From an uncultured Bacteroidota bacterium (GTDB lineage Bacteria > Bacteroidota > Bacteroidia > Chitinophagales > Chitinophagaceae), in assembly GCA_903906365.1 (NCBI GenBank), contig CAIVKC010000051.1, positions 1-64,000 of the forward strand: a DNA stretch of 64,000 nucleotides, given 5' to 3'. Shown here piece by piece: positions 10,973 to 19,193 of this stretch. The translations under genes were made by a program, and so were the position numbers. Under the pieces are notes generated by a model that was not told the DNA's origin, searched no databases, and worked only from the letters and a program-made list of their open reading frames with translations. How positions within the stretch are numbered: position 1 is the stretch's first letter; the number at the start of each line of letters is the position of its first letter.

Positions 10973-11061
10973 ACCCTCAGGGAATGCGCCATCAGGGCAG
11001 GACCCTCCAGGGACCCGGGAAGAAGAGTTTACCCGGGGGACTGACTATGCCCCAAACCCCC

Positions 11062-11069
11062 TATCTTTG
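11062..11069 (+). promoter_or_regulatory. -7 promoter element of yidC
   Basis: TATCTTTG is a perfect TAnnTTTG, 23 bases before the yidC start. Expected start of transcription near 11075, giving a short leader. Confidence 0.65.
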
Positions 11070-11092
11070 CACCTCTTTAAATTTTACTCATA

Positions 11093-12940
11093 ATGGGAAT
11101 GGATCGTAACACGGTAATTGGATTTGTGCTGCTGGCTATCCTGCTGTTCTTGTACTTATTTGTTTCCACGCGCAGTACCCAGGAACTGCAAAGGCAAAAG
11201 AAATTGTTTGATGACTCCGTTGCCAATGTGAAGCTGCGCCAGGACGCGCTTGCCAAAATGAAAGATACTGCAAAAACGCAGCAGGTGGTTGCCTTAAAGG
11301 ACACTACCGGTTTTAACCGTGCCTTCTCCGGCACTGAACAGCTCATTTCGGTGGAAAACGAAGTCATGAAAGTGGTTTTCTCCACCCGCGGGGGACAGCC
11401 CCGGGAAGTGATCCTGAAAAAATTCAGGGGCTATGATTCATCCCTGGTTAAACTCATGGACGGCAAGTCAAGCAATCACATTTCCTATTCCATCAATACA
11501 GCGGACAACAAGGTTGTGCAGGCCTCGGCGCAGGCTTCCGAACTGTATTTTGATGCAGCTCCGGTGGTCAGCAATTCGGACGGAAGCCAGAGCATCGATT
11601 TTACACTGCCCGCACCGGCCGGGGAATCCATTGTACACCATTTTACCCTGAGGCCCAATGAGTATCTGATGGACTTGGAAATACGGGTGGTCAATCCGGA
11701 AAAGCTGTTTTCCCAGAATAATTTTAATCTGACCTGGCATGCACACCTGACAAAAATTCAAAAAAATGTCGTCTATGAAAAACGGCTGAGTGATGTTTGT
11801 TTTTCAGAGGATAATAATTTTGATTACATATCCAGGAACCTGGAAAAGACCTTTGATAAGCCGGTGCAGTGGCTGAGTGTATCTCAGCAGTTCTTTAATA
11901 CCACGCTGATCGCCAAGAACAGTTTCACCTCCGGTGCAGTCCACTGGAACCGGGAAGTTTCCGATTCCTCCACTACCATTGCCCAGGCTGATGCCAGTTT
12001 CCAGTCCAAGCTCTCAGGAGGCCCTTCAGCCACGGTACCCCTGCAACTGTATTACGGACCCAATGATTTTCAGATTCTTAAAAAACAGGCCCCGGGAATG
12101 GACCGGATCATCGACCTGGGCAGGGGTGTTTATTCCTTCGTACGCCCGGTCAACGTGTATGTGATCATGCCTGTGTTCAATTTTTTCAAGCGTTTTATAA
12201 CATCCTACGGCGTAGCCATTTTGCTGCTGACCCTGTTTATACGCCTGCTGACCTCCCCGCTGGTATATACCAGCTATCTGAGTGGTGCCAAGATGAAGGC
12301 CCTTCGGCCTGAAATCGAGGCCATGAAAAAAAGGGTGGGCAATGACCAGCAGCAGGTAGGCGTTGAACAGATGAAGCTTTTCCGGGAAGCGGGGGTAAAT
12401 CCGCTGGGCGGCTGTATACCGGCCCTGCTGCAGATCCCCATATTCTTTGCCCTGTATAGTTTTTTTAATTCAAACATTGAATTGAGGGGGCAGCATTTCT
12501 GGTGGTCCAGCGATCTGTCGGCCTATGATTCCATCCTGAACTTCGGTTTCAGCATTCCCGGATATGGCGACCATATTTCCCTGTTTGCCCTGCTGGCAGT
12601 CGCTACCAGTTTCCTGATTTCCCTGTATGGTATGAGCATGACACCGGACCAATCCAATCCGGCCATGAAATACATGCCCTATATTATGCCGGTCATGCTG
12701 CTGCTGTTCTTCAACAACCTGCCTTCGGCACTTACCTGGTATTATACCGTGTCCAATATGATCACCCTGATCCTGCAATGGGTAATACAGACTTATATTA
12801 TTGATCACGAAAAGATCCTGGCCAAATTGCAGGAGAACCGGACCAAGCCTAAATCGAAGCCCAAATGGCAGGAAAGGTTTGAGCAGATCCAGGAAACCCA
12901 GAAGAAAACCCAGGAACAGCTTCGCAACAAGGGAAAATGA
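11093..12940 (+). CDS. yidC: Membrane protein insertase YidC
   Basis: 615 residues from the ATG at 11093; a second ATG two codons on (MDRNTVIGF) is an equally good start and matches relatives. Residues 5-25 are the first membrane helix, about 30-345 the large periplasmic beta-sandwich domain of Gram-negative YidC, and about 350-570 the Oxa1-like insertase core with the conserved segments beginning FFKRFITSYGVAILLLTLF and the Gly/Pro-rich NPLGGCIPALLQIPIFFALY hairpin. The Lys/Gln-rich tail is the cytoplasmic ribosome-contacting end. It inserts and folds inner-membrane proteins, alone or with SecYEG; secY lies at 37.2 kb. A strong terminator follows at 12975. Confidence 0.97.
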   Translation: MGMDRNTVIGFVLLAILLFLYLFVSTRSTQELQRQKKLFDDSVANVKLRQDALAKMKDTAKTQQVVALKDTTGFNRAFSGTEQLISVENEVMKVVFSTRGGQPREVILKKFRGYDSSLVKLMDGKSSNHISYSINTADNKVVQASAQASELYFDAAPVVSNSDGSQSIDFTLPAPAGESIVHHFTLRPNEYLMDLEIRVVNPEKLFSQNNFNLTWHAHLTKIQKNVVYEKRLSDVCFSEDNNFDYISRNLEKTFDKPVQWLSVSQQFFNTTLIAKNSFTSGAVHWNREVSDSSTTIAQADASFQSKLSGGPSATVPLQLYYGPNDFQILKKQAPGMDRIIDLGRGVYSFVRPVNVYVIMPVFNFFKRFITSYGVAILLLTLFIRLLTSPLVYTSYLSGAKMKALRPEIEAMKKRVGNDQQQVGVEQMKLFREAGVNPLGGCIPALLQIPIFFALYSFFNSNIELRGQHFWWSSDLSAYDSILNFGFSIPGYGDHISLFALLAVATSFLISLYGMSMTPDQSNPAMKYMPYIMPVMLLLFFNNLPSALTWYYTVSNMITLILQWVIQTYIIDHEKILAKLQENRTKPKSKPKWQERFEQIQETQKKTQEQLRNKGK

Positions 12941-12974
12941 TTTCCTAAACAAAGCGTTAAATATTTTCATCCCC

Positions 12975-13016
12975 AAAGACCTGTCGGCCTCAAAAATTGA
13001 CAGGTCTTTCTTATTT
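12975..13016 (+). terminator. Intrinsic terminator after yidC
   Basis: Perfect 11-bp stem AAAGACCTGTC (12975-12985) and GACAGGTCTTT (12999-13009) with a 13-base loop, followed by a T-rich stretch. Confidence 0.9.
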
Positions 13017-13075
13017 TACACCCGGTGAGTAAACCCGGCATCATATTAGGGCTCCAATAATTTCAAACATTTCTC

Positions 13076-13744
13076 ATGAACAAAGCACTACCATACAAAT
13101 CCTTTTTTCTGCTGGCATTACTGGCAGTAACCGGACTACAGGGGTGGGCCCAGAAAAAAGTAGCCGAGCTGACCATTGTTTATGACTATGTGATCCTATC
13201 CAGCGGAGATCAGCCCAAACCGGGCAGAAACCCGGAAGCGACCACCAATACCATATATATCAAGGGAAATATGAGCCGCTCTGAAATGACCAGCCCCCAA
13301 TATTCCTCTACGACCATCTTTAATGCCAACAACAATACCGGGGTCATCCTAAAAGAGGTCAGCGGCCAAAAACTGCTGATCCGGCTCAGTGCCGACAATT
13401 GGCAGCAGATCAACAAACCTTTTGAGGGAATCGTTTTTACCAATACCACGGAAACCAAGATGATTGCCGGATATAAATGCATCCGGGCCGTGGCAAGAAC
13501 GCGGGAAGGCTTCACCTACAGTGTATATTACACCACCGAGATCATTCCGGAAAACAAAAACTACAACCCGCGTTTCAAAAACCTGGAGGGTATGCCATTG
13601 GAATACGAATACAATAACGGCAGCCTGACCATAAAATATACGGTATCAGGGATCAATTTGAATCCGGTGCCGGCTTCCAAATTCGATATTCCCAAAAGTG
13701 GTTATCGGGAAATGAGTTATGAAGAAAGTAAGAAAATGAAATGA
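13076..13744 (+). CDS. Exported protein of unknown function (DUF4412/GLPGLI-like layout)
   Basis: 222 residues. Residues 1-25 form a signal peptide (SFFLLALLAVTGLQGWAQ, cleavage after AQ). The mature chain is beta-rich: a strand-forming start VAELTIVYDYVI, then NTIYIKGNMSRSEM, a middle segment ending KMIAGYKCIRAVA, and LEGMPLEYEYNNGSLTIKYTVSGI near the end. This order (modified-protein strand, GYKC, and a GLPGLI/GMPLE-type motif) is seen in Bacteroidota exported proteins annotated DUF4412 or GLPGLI; the assignment is from memory of the layout only. Probably periplasmic or surface-associated. No function can be given. Confidence 0.8.
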   Translation: MNKALPYKSFFLLALLAVTGLQGWAQKKVAELTIVYDYVILSSGDQPKPGRNPEATTNTIYIKGNMSRSEMTSPQYSSTTIFNANNNTGVILKEVSGQKLLIRLSADNWQQINKPFEGIVFTNTTETKMIAGYKCIRAVARTREGFTYSVYYTTEIIPENKNYNPRFKNLEGMPLEYEYNNGSLTIKYTVSGINLNPVPASKFDIPKSGYREMSYEESKKMK

Positions 13745-13763
13745 GGGGGATGAGAAAAGAGGG

Positions 13764-14153
13764 TTATTTATGCATCTTGATTTTCAGATCAAGCATCTGC
13801 AGGCTGGATTTGCCTGATCCCGAGGCGTCGAACGGAGCAATGCTGACCTTGTATTTGAAGGGAATGATGAAAATGGTATTTCCTTTCTGGTAGGTGCTCA
13901 CGGTATTGAGTGAAAAATAATGGGTGTTTTTTTCAATGCTGAAAATCTGGCTGCCCGAATAGGGGACTCCCGTTTTAAGTGTAAACCCGGTGGTAGTGCG
14001 AATGGGCACAAAATCATTCTTGAGGGGGGCTGCCTTTTTTTTGCCACCGCCTCCTTTGCTGGCAAAGGCAAGAGCAACCACTACCAGCATCATTGCACTA
14101 AAGCAAACTTGCAGGGTGAATTTTTTAACTGGTATGGTTTTCTGGGTGCTCAT
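13764..14153 (-). CDS. Small exported or membrane-anchored protein of unknown function
   Basis: 129 residues from the ATG at 14153 (MSTQKTIPVKK). A longer frame beginning with TTG at 14168 is rejected because it would overlap the -7 promoter element at 14166-14173. Residues 15-36 are hydrophobic (FTLQVCFSAMMLVVVALAFA) and act as signal peptide or anchor, then comes SKGGGGKKKAAPLKND and a beta-rich C-terminal domain with alternating polar and hydrophobic residues. No family recognised. It faces the exported protein at 13076 tail to tail with only 19 bases between them. Confidence 0.7.
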   Translation of the reverse strand: MSTQKTIPVKKFTLQVCFSAMMLVVVALAFASKGGGGKKKAAPLKNDFVPIRTTTGFTLKTGVPYSGSQIFSIEKNTHYFSLNTVSTYQKGNTIFIIPFKYKVSIAPFDASGSGKSSLQMLDLKIKMHK

Positions 14154-14165
14154 ATATATCCGGTA

Positions 14166-14173
14166 CAAATATA
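14166..14173 (-). promoter_or_regulatory. -7 promoter element of the gene at 13764-14153
   Basis: On the minus strand this reads TATATTTG, a perfect TAnnTTTG, 12 bases before the chosen ATG. It decides the start, because the alternative TTG start lies inside it. Confidence 0.6.
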
Positions 14174-14343
14174 GAATAAAATCTTGGGTATTTTTTAACC
14201 GTCCGTCACAAATTTTAGCTCTTCTTTAACGCAAAGGTTCACAAATAGTTACAAATTTACCGCAGCCAGGTTATGCACATTATGGCTGATTTTGTTAATA
14301 ATACAGCCGTTTGGGGGAAATGGTTGCCGGCCGGTTAAAAAAA

Positions 14344-14374
14344 TTGGCAGGGTGTGATTATTCGCTTATCTTAG
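14344..14374 (+). promoter_or_regulatory. Promoter of the TPR gene
   Basis: A -33 TTG at 14344-14346 and a -7 TATCTTAG (one mismatch to TAnnTTTG) at 14367-14374 are 20 bases apart, the usual spacing. The ATG follows 16 bases later. Confidence 0.5.
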
Positions 14375-14390
14375 AATAACCTTCAAACAC

Positions 14391-15812
14391 ATGAAAGAAA
14401 ATCCATACCATCAGGACCAGGAGGAAATAAAGGAACTGCTTAAGCAATACCAGCATTTAAAGAACGGACGCAGCCATACCTTCCTGGACGAGGAAGCCTT
14501 CGAAAAAATTATCGATTATTTTGATGAAACCGAGGATATGACCCAGGCCCTGGAGGTATCCGAACTGGCAATCGAGCAATATCCCTATTCGTCCTCCCTG
14601 CTCATCAGAAAAGCGGACCTGCTCATAGCCACCCGAAAATACCAGGACGCACTCCGGATACTGGAACAAGCCGAGCTGCTCGACGGCGCTGACATCAACC
14701 TGTACATACTCAAGACGGATGCTTACCTGGCGCTGGACCAGCAGGACAAGGCGGTGGCCCTTTTGGAAAATGCGCTGCAGCATTTTGAAGGAGAAGAGCG
14801 CATAGAGCTGCTCTTTGAGCTGGCAGACGTCTATGATGATTATGAGGAATTCGACAAAATCTTTGACTGCCTGCGGCTGATCCTGGAACAGGACCCCAAT
14901 AACCAGGAAGCCCTCTATAAGATCTGTTTCTGGACCGATTTTACCGGCCGCAACGAGGAATGTATCCGGCTGCATCAGCAGATCATCGACGATTATCCCT
15001 ACAATGAGCTGGCCTGGTTCAACCTGGGCGCGGCTTTCCAGGGCCTCAAGCTCTATGAAAAATCCATCGACGCCTATAAATACGCCATTGTCATTGATGA
15101 AAAGTTCGATTATGCCTACCGCAATATGGGGGATGCCTATATCCGGCTGCGCAAATACCGGGATGCCATTGAGGCCCTGGAAAAAGTCATAGAACTTTCC
15201 AGGCCCGAGGATGTGGTTTATGAGGCCATCGGACATTGCTATGATAAGCTCAGCAATTATGCCCAGGCCCGGTTTTATTACCGCAAAGCCTCCCACCTCA
15301 ACACAGAAGACAGCAAGCTGCACTATAAAATTGCCTGCACCTACCTCAACGAAGGCTATTGGAGCCATGCGGTCAAACAATTGCAGGCAGCTTTGCAGAT
15401 CCATTCCACCCAGCCGGAGTATAACCTGGCCATGGGGGAATGCAAGATGCAGATGGGGCTTTACCGGGAGGCGATCCAGTATTTTTCCACCGTAGTGCGA
15501 ATCCGGCCGCGCAATATTTCCAGCTGGAAGGCACTGATCCGCTGTCTGTATATCGCCGGCTTTTATGAAGAGGCCCTTGAACAGCTGCAGGCTGCCATCC
15601 GCATGACCGGTGGCAAACCCATATTGGTTTTTTACCTGAGTGCAGTGTACCTGGCCATGGGAAAATCCAAGGAGGGGCTGCTGCATCTGGAGAAAGCCAT
15701 GGGGATGGCCCCCAAGATGCTCAAAAAAATGATCGAACTGAACCCGGCCATCCTGCAATCCCAGCCGGTGCTCGATGTAATAGCCCGGTTCAAAAAGAGA
15801 AAGTCCTTCTGA
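14391..15812 (+). CDS. Tetratricopeptide repeat protein
   Basis: 473 residues, no signal peptide or membrane segment, so cytoplasmic. At least ten TPR-like helix pairs of about 34 residues run through most of the chain; clear units include LAWFNLGAAFQGLKLYEKSI, FDYAYRNMGDAYIRLRKYRD and LHYKIACTYLNEGYWSHAVK. Acidic overall with a basic end (ARFKKRKSF). TPR proteins act as protein-binding scaffolds; partners cannot be read from the sequence. Large cytoplasmic TPR proteins of this size are widespread in Bacteroidota. It is a single-gene unit with its own promoter. Confidence 0.9.
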   Translation: MKENPYHQDQEEIKELLKQYQHLKNGRSHTFLDEEAFEKIIDYFDETEDMTQALEVSELAIEQYPYSSSLLIRKADLLIATRKYQDALRILEQAELLDGADINLYILKTDAYLALDQQDKAVALLENALQHFEGEERIELLFELADVYDDYEEFDKIFDCLRLILEQDPNNQEALYKICFWTDFTGRNEECIRLHQQIIDDYPYNELAWFNLGAAFQGLKLYEKSIDAYKYAIVIDEKFDYAYRNMGDAYIRLRKYRDAIEALEKVIELSRPEDVVYEAIGHCYDKLSNYAQARFYYRKASHLNTEDSKLHYKIACTYLNEGYWSHAVKQLQAALQIHSTQPEYNLAMGECKMQMGLYREAIQYFSTVVRIRPRNISSWKALIRCLYIAGFYEEALEQLQAAIRMTGGKPILVFYLSAVYLAMGKSKEGLLHLEKAMGMAPKMLKKMIELNPAILQSQPVLDVIARFKKRKSF

Positions 15813-15872
15813 CCCGGACCTAAGTATTAACCTGCCTGGATACCAACCTGTTTTTGGTATTTGAATGTTCCC

Positions 15873-15880
15873 TATTTTTG
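15873..15880 (+). promoter_or_regulatory. -7 promoter element of the comA-like/aroE pair
   Basis: TATTTTTG is a perfect TAnnTTTG, 34 bases before the ATG at 15915. A TTTG lies 16 bases upstream, slightly closer than usual. Confidence 0.6.
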
Positions 15881-15914
15881 CGCGTCATTTAATTAAAAAA
15901 AGAAACTACCGAGG

Positions 15915-16691
15915 ATGAATTTCAAACTTACGCAGATCCCAGACAGGATTCCCCAGCCCAGAAAGAGCGGACTAACCATGGTAATGGACAAAGGTCTCAG
16001 CATTGACGAAGCCAAGAGCTTCCTGAGTGTGGCCCATCCCCATGTTGACATTGTAAAACTTGGTTTCGGAACTTCGTTTGTGACCCCGGGATTGCGTGAA
16101 AAGATTGAAATATACAGGTCCTATAACCTGCCGGTCTATTTTGGCGGAACACTCTTTGAAGCCTTCCTGATCAGAAACCAGGTGGAAGATTATATTTCCG
16201 TCTGCCGTGATTTTGGCATCACCTATATGGAAGTCTCCGATGGCTCCATCACCATTCCCCATGCGGAAAAATGCGGTTATATAGAAAAACTCACCAAAAT
16301 AGGCACTGTACTGAGCGAAGTGGGGAGCAAGGATGCCGAGCATATCATTCCCCCATACAAGTGGATTGAACTGATGCGTGCCGAGCTGAGCGCGGGAGCC
16401 TCCTATGTCATCGCGGAAGCCAGGGAAGCAGGAAATGTAGGTATTTACAGGGGTTCGGGCGAAGTCAGGGAGGGCCTGGTTCAGGAAATACTGACCCAGA
16501 TCCCAGAGGAGAAAATTTTATGGGAAGCGCCCCAGAAAGCCCAGCAGCTTTATTTTATAGAACTCATTGGCTGCAATGTGAATCTGGGCAATATCGCACC
16601 CAATGAAGTCATTCCCCTGGAAACCATGCGCCTGGGCCTGAGGGGGGATACCTTTCATCTGTTCCTCAATAAAGAAACATCGGGTCAATGA
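15915..16691 (+). CDS. Phosphosulfolactate synthase homologue (ComA family)
   Basis: 258 residues, the usual length of ComA. Family enzymes add sulfite to phosphoenolpyruvate to make (R)-phosphosulfolactate, first step of coenzyme M synthesis in methanogens; bacterial homologues are linked to sulfolactate or other C3 sulfonates. Visible family-like segments of the TIM-barrel: MVMDKGLSIDEAKSFL, HVDIVKLGFGTS (a Lys on a strand end), PVYFGGTLFEAF, YMEVSDGSITIP, VIAEAREAGNVGIYR and LWEAPQKAQQLYFIELIG, with acidic residues that could bind Mg. Cytoplasmic. The stop overlaps the aroE start by 4 bases (ATGA), so they are translationally coupled. Possible links to sulfonolipid headgroup supply are inference. 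Confidence 0.85.
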   Translation: MNFKLTQIPDRIPQPRKSGLTMVMDKGLSIDEAKSFLSVAHPHVDIVKLGFGTSFVTPGLREKIEIYRSYNLPVYFGGTLFEAFLIRNQVEDYISVCRDFGITYMEVSDGSITIPHAEKCGYIEKLTKIGTVLSEVGSKDAEHIIPPYKWIELMRAELSAGASYVIAEAREAGNVGIYRGSGEVREGLVQEILTQIPEEKILWEAPQKAQQLYFIELIGCNVNLGNIAPNEVIPLETMRLGLRGDTFHLFLNKETSGQ

Positions 16692-17425
16692 GAACATTTG
16701 GCCTGATAGGGTATCCGCTGGGTCATTCCTTTTCACAGAAGTATTTTCAGGAAAAGTTCCACCGCGAACAAATCCCCGATGTCAGTTACCGGAATTTCCC
16801 CCTGGAAGACATCAGCCGCCTGCCCGGACTGCTGTCCGCTGAGCCGCAACTGGCCGGTCTTAATGTCACCATTCCCTACAAAGAGCAGGTGATTGGATAC
16901 CTGAACGGCCGGGACGAGGTCGTGGAAAAGACCGGAGCCTGCAACTGCATTCGCATCACCCGGGGACTGCTTTTTGGCTACAATACGGATGTGACCGGTT
17001 TTGAAAGGTCCCTGCTCTCTTTGTGGGAGCCCCGCCATAACCGTGCCCTGGTACTGGGAACGGGCGGGGCCGCCAAAGCGGTGGGTTATGTCCTGGATAA
17101 ATTGGGAATCCCCTTTATCAGTGTGACACGCCGGACCGAACCAGGCTCCGGGCAACTCACCTGGGAGGCCTTGGACGAGACGGTGGTATCCTCCCATCCG
17201 CTGATCATCAACACGACCCCGCTGGGGATGTATCCCCATAGCGAACAGTGTCCTCCGATTCCCTACCAGGGGATCGGCGCCGGTCATTTCCTCTATGACC
17301 TGGTCTATAACCCCGCCATGACCCTTTTTCTGAGTCAGGGAGCCCGCAGGGGGGCTGTCACCCTCAACGGATATGATATGCTGGTGATCCAGGCTGAGGA
17401 AAGCTGGCGCATCTGGAACAGCTGA
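16688..17425 (+). CDS. aroE: Shikimate dehydrogenase
   Basis: 245 residues, at the short end for AroE (about 250-290). The N-terminal substrate domain begins RTFGLIGYPLGHSFSQKYF and has the shikimate-binding SxS-like GHSFS; NVTIPYKEQV carries the catalytic Lys and GYNTDVTGF the catalytic Asp. The NADP domain has VLGTGGAAKAV, and the C-terminal part holds INTTPLGMYP and YDMLVIQAEESW. It reduces 3-dehydroshikimate to shikimate in aromatic amino acid synthesis. The 4-base overlap with the comA-like gene is odd, because the pathways are not obviously linked. It converges on the thioesterase gene at 17454. Confidence 0.93.
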   Translation: MRTFGLIGYPLGHSFSQKYFQEKFHREQIPDVSYRNFPLEDISRLPGLLSAEPQLAGLNVTIPYKEQVIGYLNGRDEVVEKTGACNCIRITRGLLFGYNTDVTGFERSLLSLWEPRHNRALVLGTGGAAKAVGYVLDKLGIPFISVTRRTEPGSGQLTWEALDETVVSSHPLIINTTPLGMYPHSEQCPPIPYQGIGAGHFLYDLVYNPAMTLFLSQGARRGAVTLNGYDMLVIQAEESWRIWNS

Positions 17426-17453
17426 TTGTCCAATGCATCCCCCGAAAAACGGC

Positions 17454-17882
17454 TCAGGGGGTCAGTTTTTGCCTTAGTTCGGCGGGCAGGGCCATGATTT
17501 TCTGATTGGTATAATCATAACACACCATGGCCGTTTTTGCCAGCACAGCCGGTTGCCTGGTTTCACCGTTCCCCTTTTCAAAAAGGTAGAACAGTTCAAA
17601 GCCCACCCTGGTAAATTCACCGGCACCCACCGATACCTCCAGCCGGTCCCCATAAAAAAGTTCCTTTTTGAATTCGATGGCCGCATCGGCCATAATGAGC
17701 CCTGTTCCTTCATGCACTTCCCGGAGCCCCAGGTGATGCAGGTATTGCACCCTGGCCTCGTGCATGAGGGATAGAATCCGGTCGTTGCCGACATGCCCGC
17801 CATAGTTGAGGTCGGTAATGCGCAAGGGCAGCATGGTACGGAAGGGCAGTTGGGCGGGAAGTTCAATTTTTATTCTGGCCAT
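17454..17882 (-). CDS. Hotdog-fold acyl-CoA thioesterase (4HBT/YbgC type)
   Basis: 142 residues, normal for a single hotdog domain. The motif RITDLNYGGHVGND at 21-34 holds Asp24, in the position of the catalytic Asp of 4-hydroxybenzoyl-CoA thioesterase relatives, and the Gly/His-rich turn typical of the family. It is followed by the long central helix (RILSLMHEARVQYLHHLG). Hydrolyses acyl-CoA or aryl-CoA thioesters; substrate unknown. Cytoplasmic. Last gene of a leftward unit behind rdgB (17-base gap). Confidence 0.88.
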   Translation of the reverse strand: MARIKIELPAQLPFRTMLPLRITDLNYGGHVGNDRILSLMHEARVQYLHHLGLREVHEGTGLIMADAAIEFKKELFYGDRLEVSVGAGEFTRVGFELFYLFEKGNGETRQPAVLAKTAMVCYDYTNQKIMALPAELRQKLTP

Positions 17883-17899
17883 GGGAAAAAGGATAAATG

Positions 17900-18499
17900 T
17901 CAGGGTTGGGGGTGGGTGCTTTGTTGTTGGCGCAGGAATGCCACCAGTTGTTCGGCTGCTTTTCTGCGGTGGCTGAAACGGTTCTTTTCCTCCAGGCTCA
18001 TCTGGGCAAAACTAAGGGGACTGCCCAGGGGCTGGAACACCGGATCATACCCGAACCCTTTGTCCCCGCGGGGGCGGGTGAGTATCTGGCCTTCACAGAT
18101 TCCTTCAAAAAAATAGGGCCGGCCCCCCAGCATCAGGGAAATCACGGTCCGGAACCTGGCTTTTCTGTTGGTTTTACCCTCCAGCTCTGCCAGTAGCTTT
18201 TCCATATTGGCCTCAAAAGACCTTTCCTGGCCGGCGTAGCGTGCGCTGTGTACCCCGGGAGCGCCCGCCAGGGCTTCGGTTTCCAGGCCGGTGTCTTCGC
18301 TGAAGCAATCTGACCCTGTCAGTTGGTAGATGACCCGGGCTTTTTCTGCGGCATTTTCCTGCAGGGTATCGTAGGGCTCGGGTATTTCCACTTCGATGCC
18401 CGCCTGCTTCAGGCTGATGACTTCCAGGGTGGAGCCGATGGCTGCCTGGATTTCTTCCACCTTATGGGGATTGTTAGTGGCAAAAATAAGTCTGGTCAT
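17900..18499 (-). CDS. rdgB: dITP/XTP pyrophosphatase (RdgB/HAM1)
   Basis: 199 residues, standard length. Begins TRLIFATNNPHKVEEI, the substrate-binding loop with the conserved TxN-x-K pattern. SEDTGLETEALAGAPGVHSARYAG carries the metal-binding acidic residues and the base loop, and GFGYDPVFQP the conserved purine pocket. Removes non-canonical purine nucleotides (dITP, XTP) by hydrolysis to the monophosphate, protecting DNA. Cytoplasmic. Lies between the unknown gene at 18522 (22-base gap) and the thioesterase, so all three are probably one operon. Confidence 0.95.
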   Translation of the reverse strand: MTRLIFATNNPHKVEEIQAAIGSTLEVISLKQAGIEVEIPEPYDTLQENAAEKARVIYQLTGSDCFSEDTGLETEALAGAPGVHSARYAGQERSFEANMEKLLAELEGKTNRKARFRTVISLMLGGRPYFFEGICEGQILTRPRGDKGFGYDPVFQPLGSPLSFAQMSLEEKNRFSHRRKAAEQLVAFLRQQQSTHPQP

Positions 18500-18521
18500 A
18501 CATTCGTTTTAGTGAGTGGGT

Positions 18522-19046
18522 TCAAAGCCCGAAGAGGGTGCGCAAACAACCCCATAATTTGGTTTTCATTGCCCGGCTTTCCTCACCAGGCTGGTCGATC
18601 TCACCCAGGGAAGGGACATACAGGTAGGTGCTTCCGTCAAAAGACTGCGTTTTGAACTGAGGGAAGCTCAAGGGCAGCTGAATGTCAGTGGGCGAGACAC
18701 CGAACAACAGCACAAAATCAGGGTGGAGCTGTTTTTTCAGGGCTGCGATGATCACCGGCGTACTGTCATGGTTGACGATGGCCACATCGCCGATATTCAT
18801 CCGGCATGCTTCCAGCATTTTGGTAAGGAAGGCCAGCTGGGGTTCCGGAACAAAGACAGCATCTTTGGCCTGCACGATGATGGATACCCGCCGCTGGTTA
18901 TTGCCGAGGAATTTATAGCCCGGCGCCTGCTCCTTTTTCGGGGCCGTATCCCCGGGAGGTGATTTGGCCGGAGTACCTGCCAGCAGTGCATGGGGAAACA
19001 ATTCAGAAACGACAAAGCCAGGCAGGGTGATATGATCCAGGTCCAT
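18522..19046 (-). CDS. Conserved-looking protein of unknown function, first gene of the rdgB operon
   Basis: 174 residues from the ATG at 19046 (MDLDHITLPGFVVSELFPHAL). The longer frame to 19118 adds 24 Cys/Lys-rich residues and runs through the spacer next to the palindrome, so it is rejected. The N-terminal 30 residues look like a short helix, then a Pro/Lys-rich linker and an alpha/beta domain with VSIIVQAKDAVFVPEPQLA, ACRMNIGDVAIVNHD, PDFVLLFGVSPTDIQLPLSFP and YLYVPSLGEI. The alternation of strands and helices recalls small nucleotide-related folds such as the polymerase III psi subunit, but no signature motif is present; I do not recognise the family. No signal peptide. Confidence 0.75.
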   Translation of the reverse strand: MDLDHITLPGFVVSELFPHALLAGTPAKSPPGDTAPKKEQAPGYKFLGNNQRRVSIIVQAKDAVFVPEPQLAFLTKMLEACRMNIGDVAIVNHDSTPVIIAALKKQLHPDFVLLFGVSPTDIQLPLSFPQFKTQSFDGSTYLYVPSLGEIDQPGEESRAMKTKLWGCLRTLFGL

Positions 19047-19110
19047 ACTGATGGTATAAAACAATTTATTAATCTGTTGAAAACGGCAAGGGCAGCCTGC
19101 TCCGGCTTTT

Positions 19111-19126
19111 ACTAACAATTGTTAGT
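19111..19126. promoter_or_regulatory. Perfect 16-bp palindrome, candidate operator
   Basis: ACTAACAATTGTTAGT reads the same on both strands. It lies in the divergent gap between the rdgB operon and ilvE, 16 bases upstream of the ilvE -33 element, the size and symmetry expected of a dimeric repressor or activator site. It is followed by a short T-run on the + strand, so a weak leftover terminator is an alternative; the stem would have no loop, which makes that less likely. Confidence 0.45.
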
Positions 19127-19142
19127 TTTTTTGCCCCGCTTT

Positions 19143-19173
19143 TTTGTAAGCACAAAGAATGTTTGTTTCTTTG
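19143..19173 (+). promoter_or_regulatory. Promoter of ilvE
   Basis: -33 TTTG at 19143-19146 and -7 TTTCTTTG at 19166-19173 (one mismatch to TAnnTTTG) with 19 bases between them. The ATG is 20 bases downstream. Confidence 0.6.
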
Positions 19174-19193
19174 CTACACAAAAATAACATTTT

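Noticed and set aside
13764-14168. TTG start at 14168
   Set aside because: It lies in the -7 promoter element; the ATG at 14153 is preferred.
14457-15758. 433-codon open frame antisense to the TPR gene
   Set aside because: Same codon-aligned shadow; the sense TPR repeats are clear.
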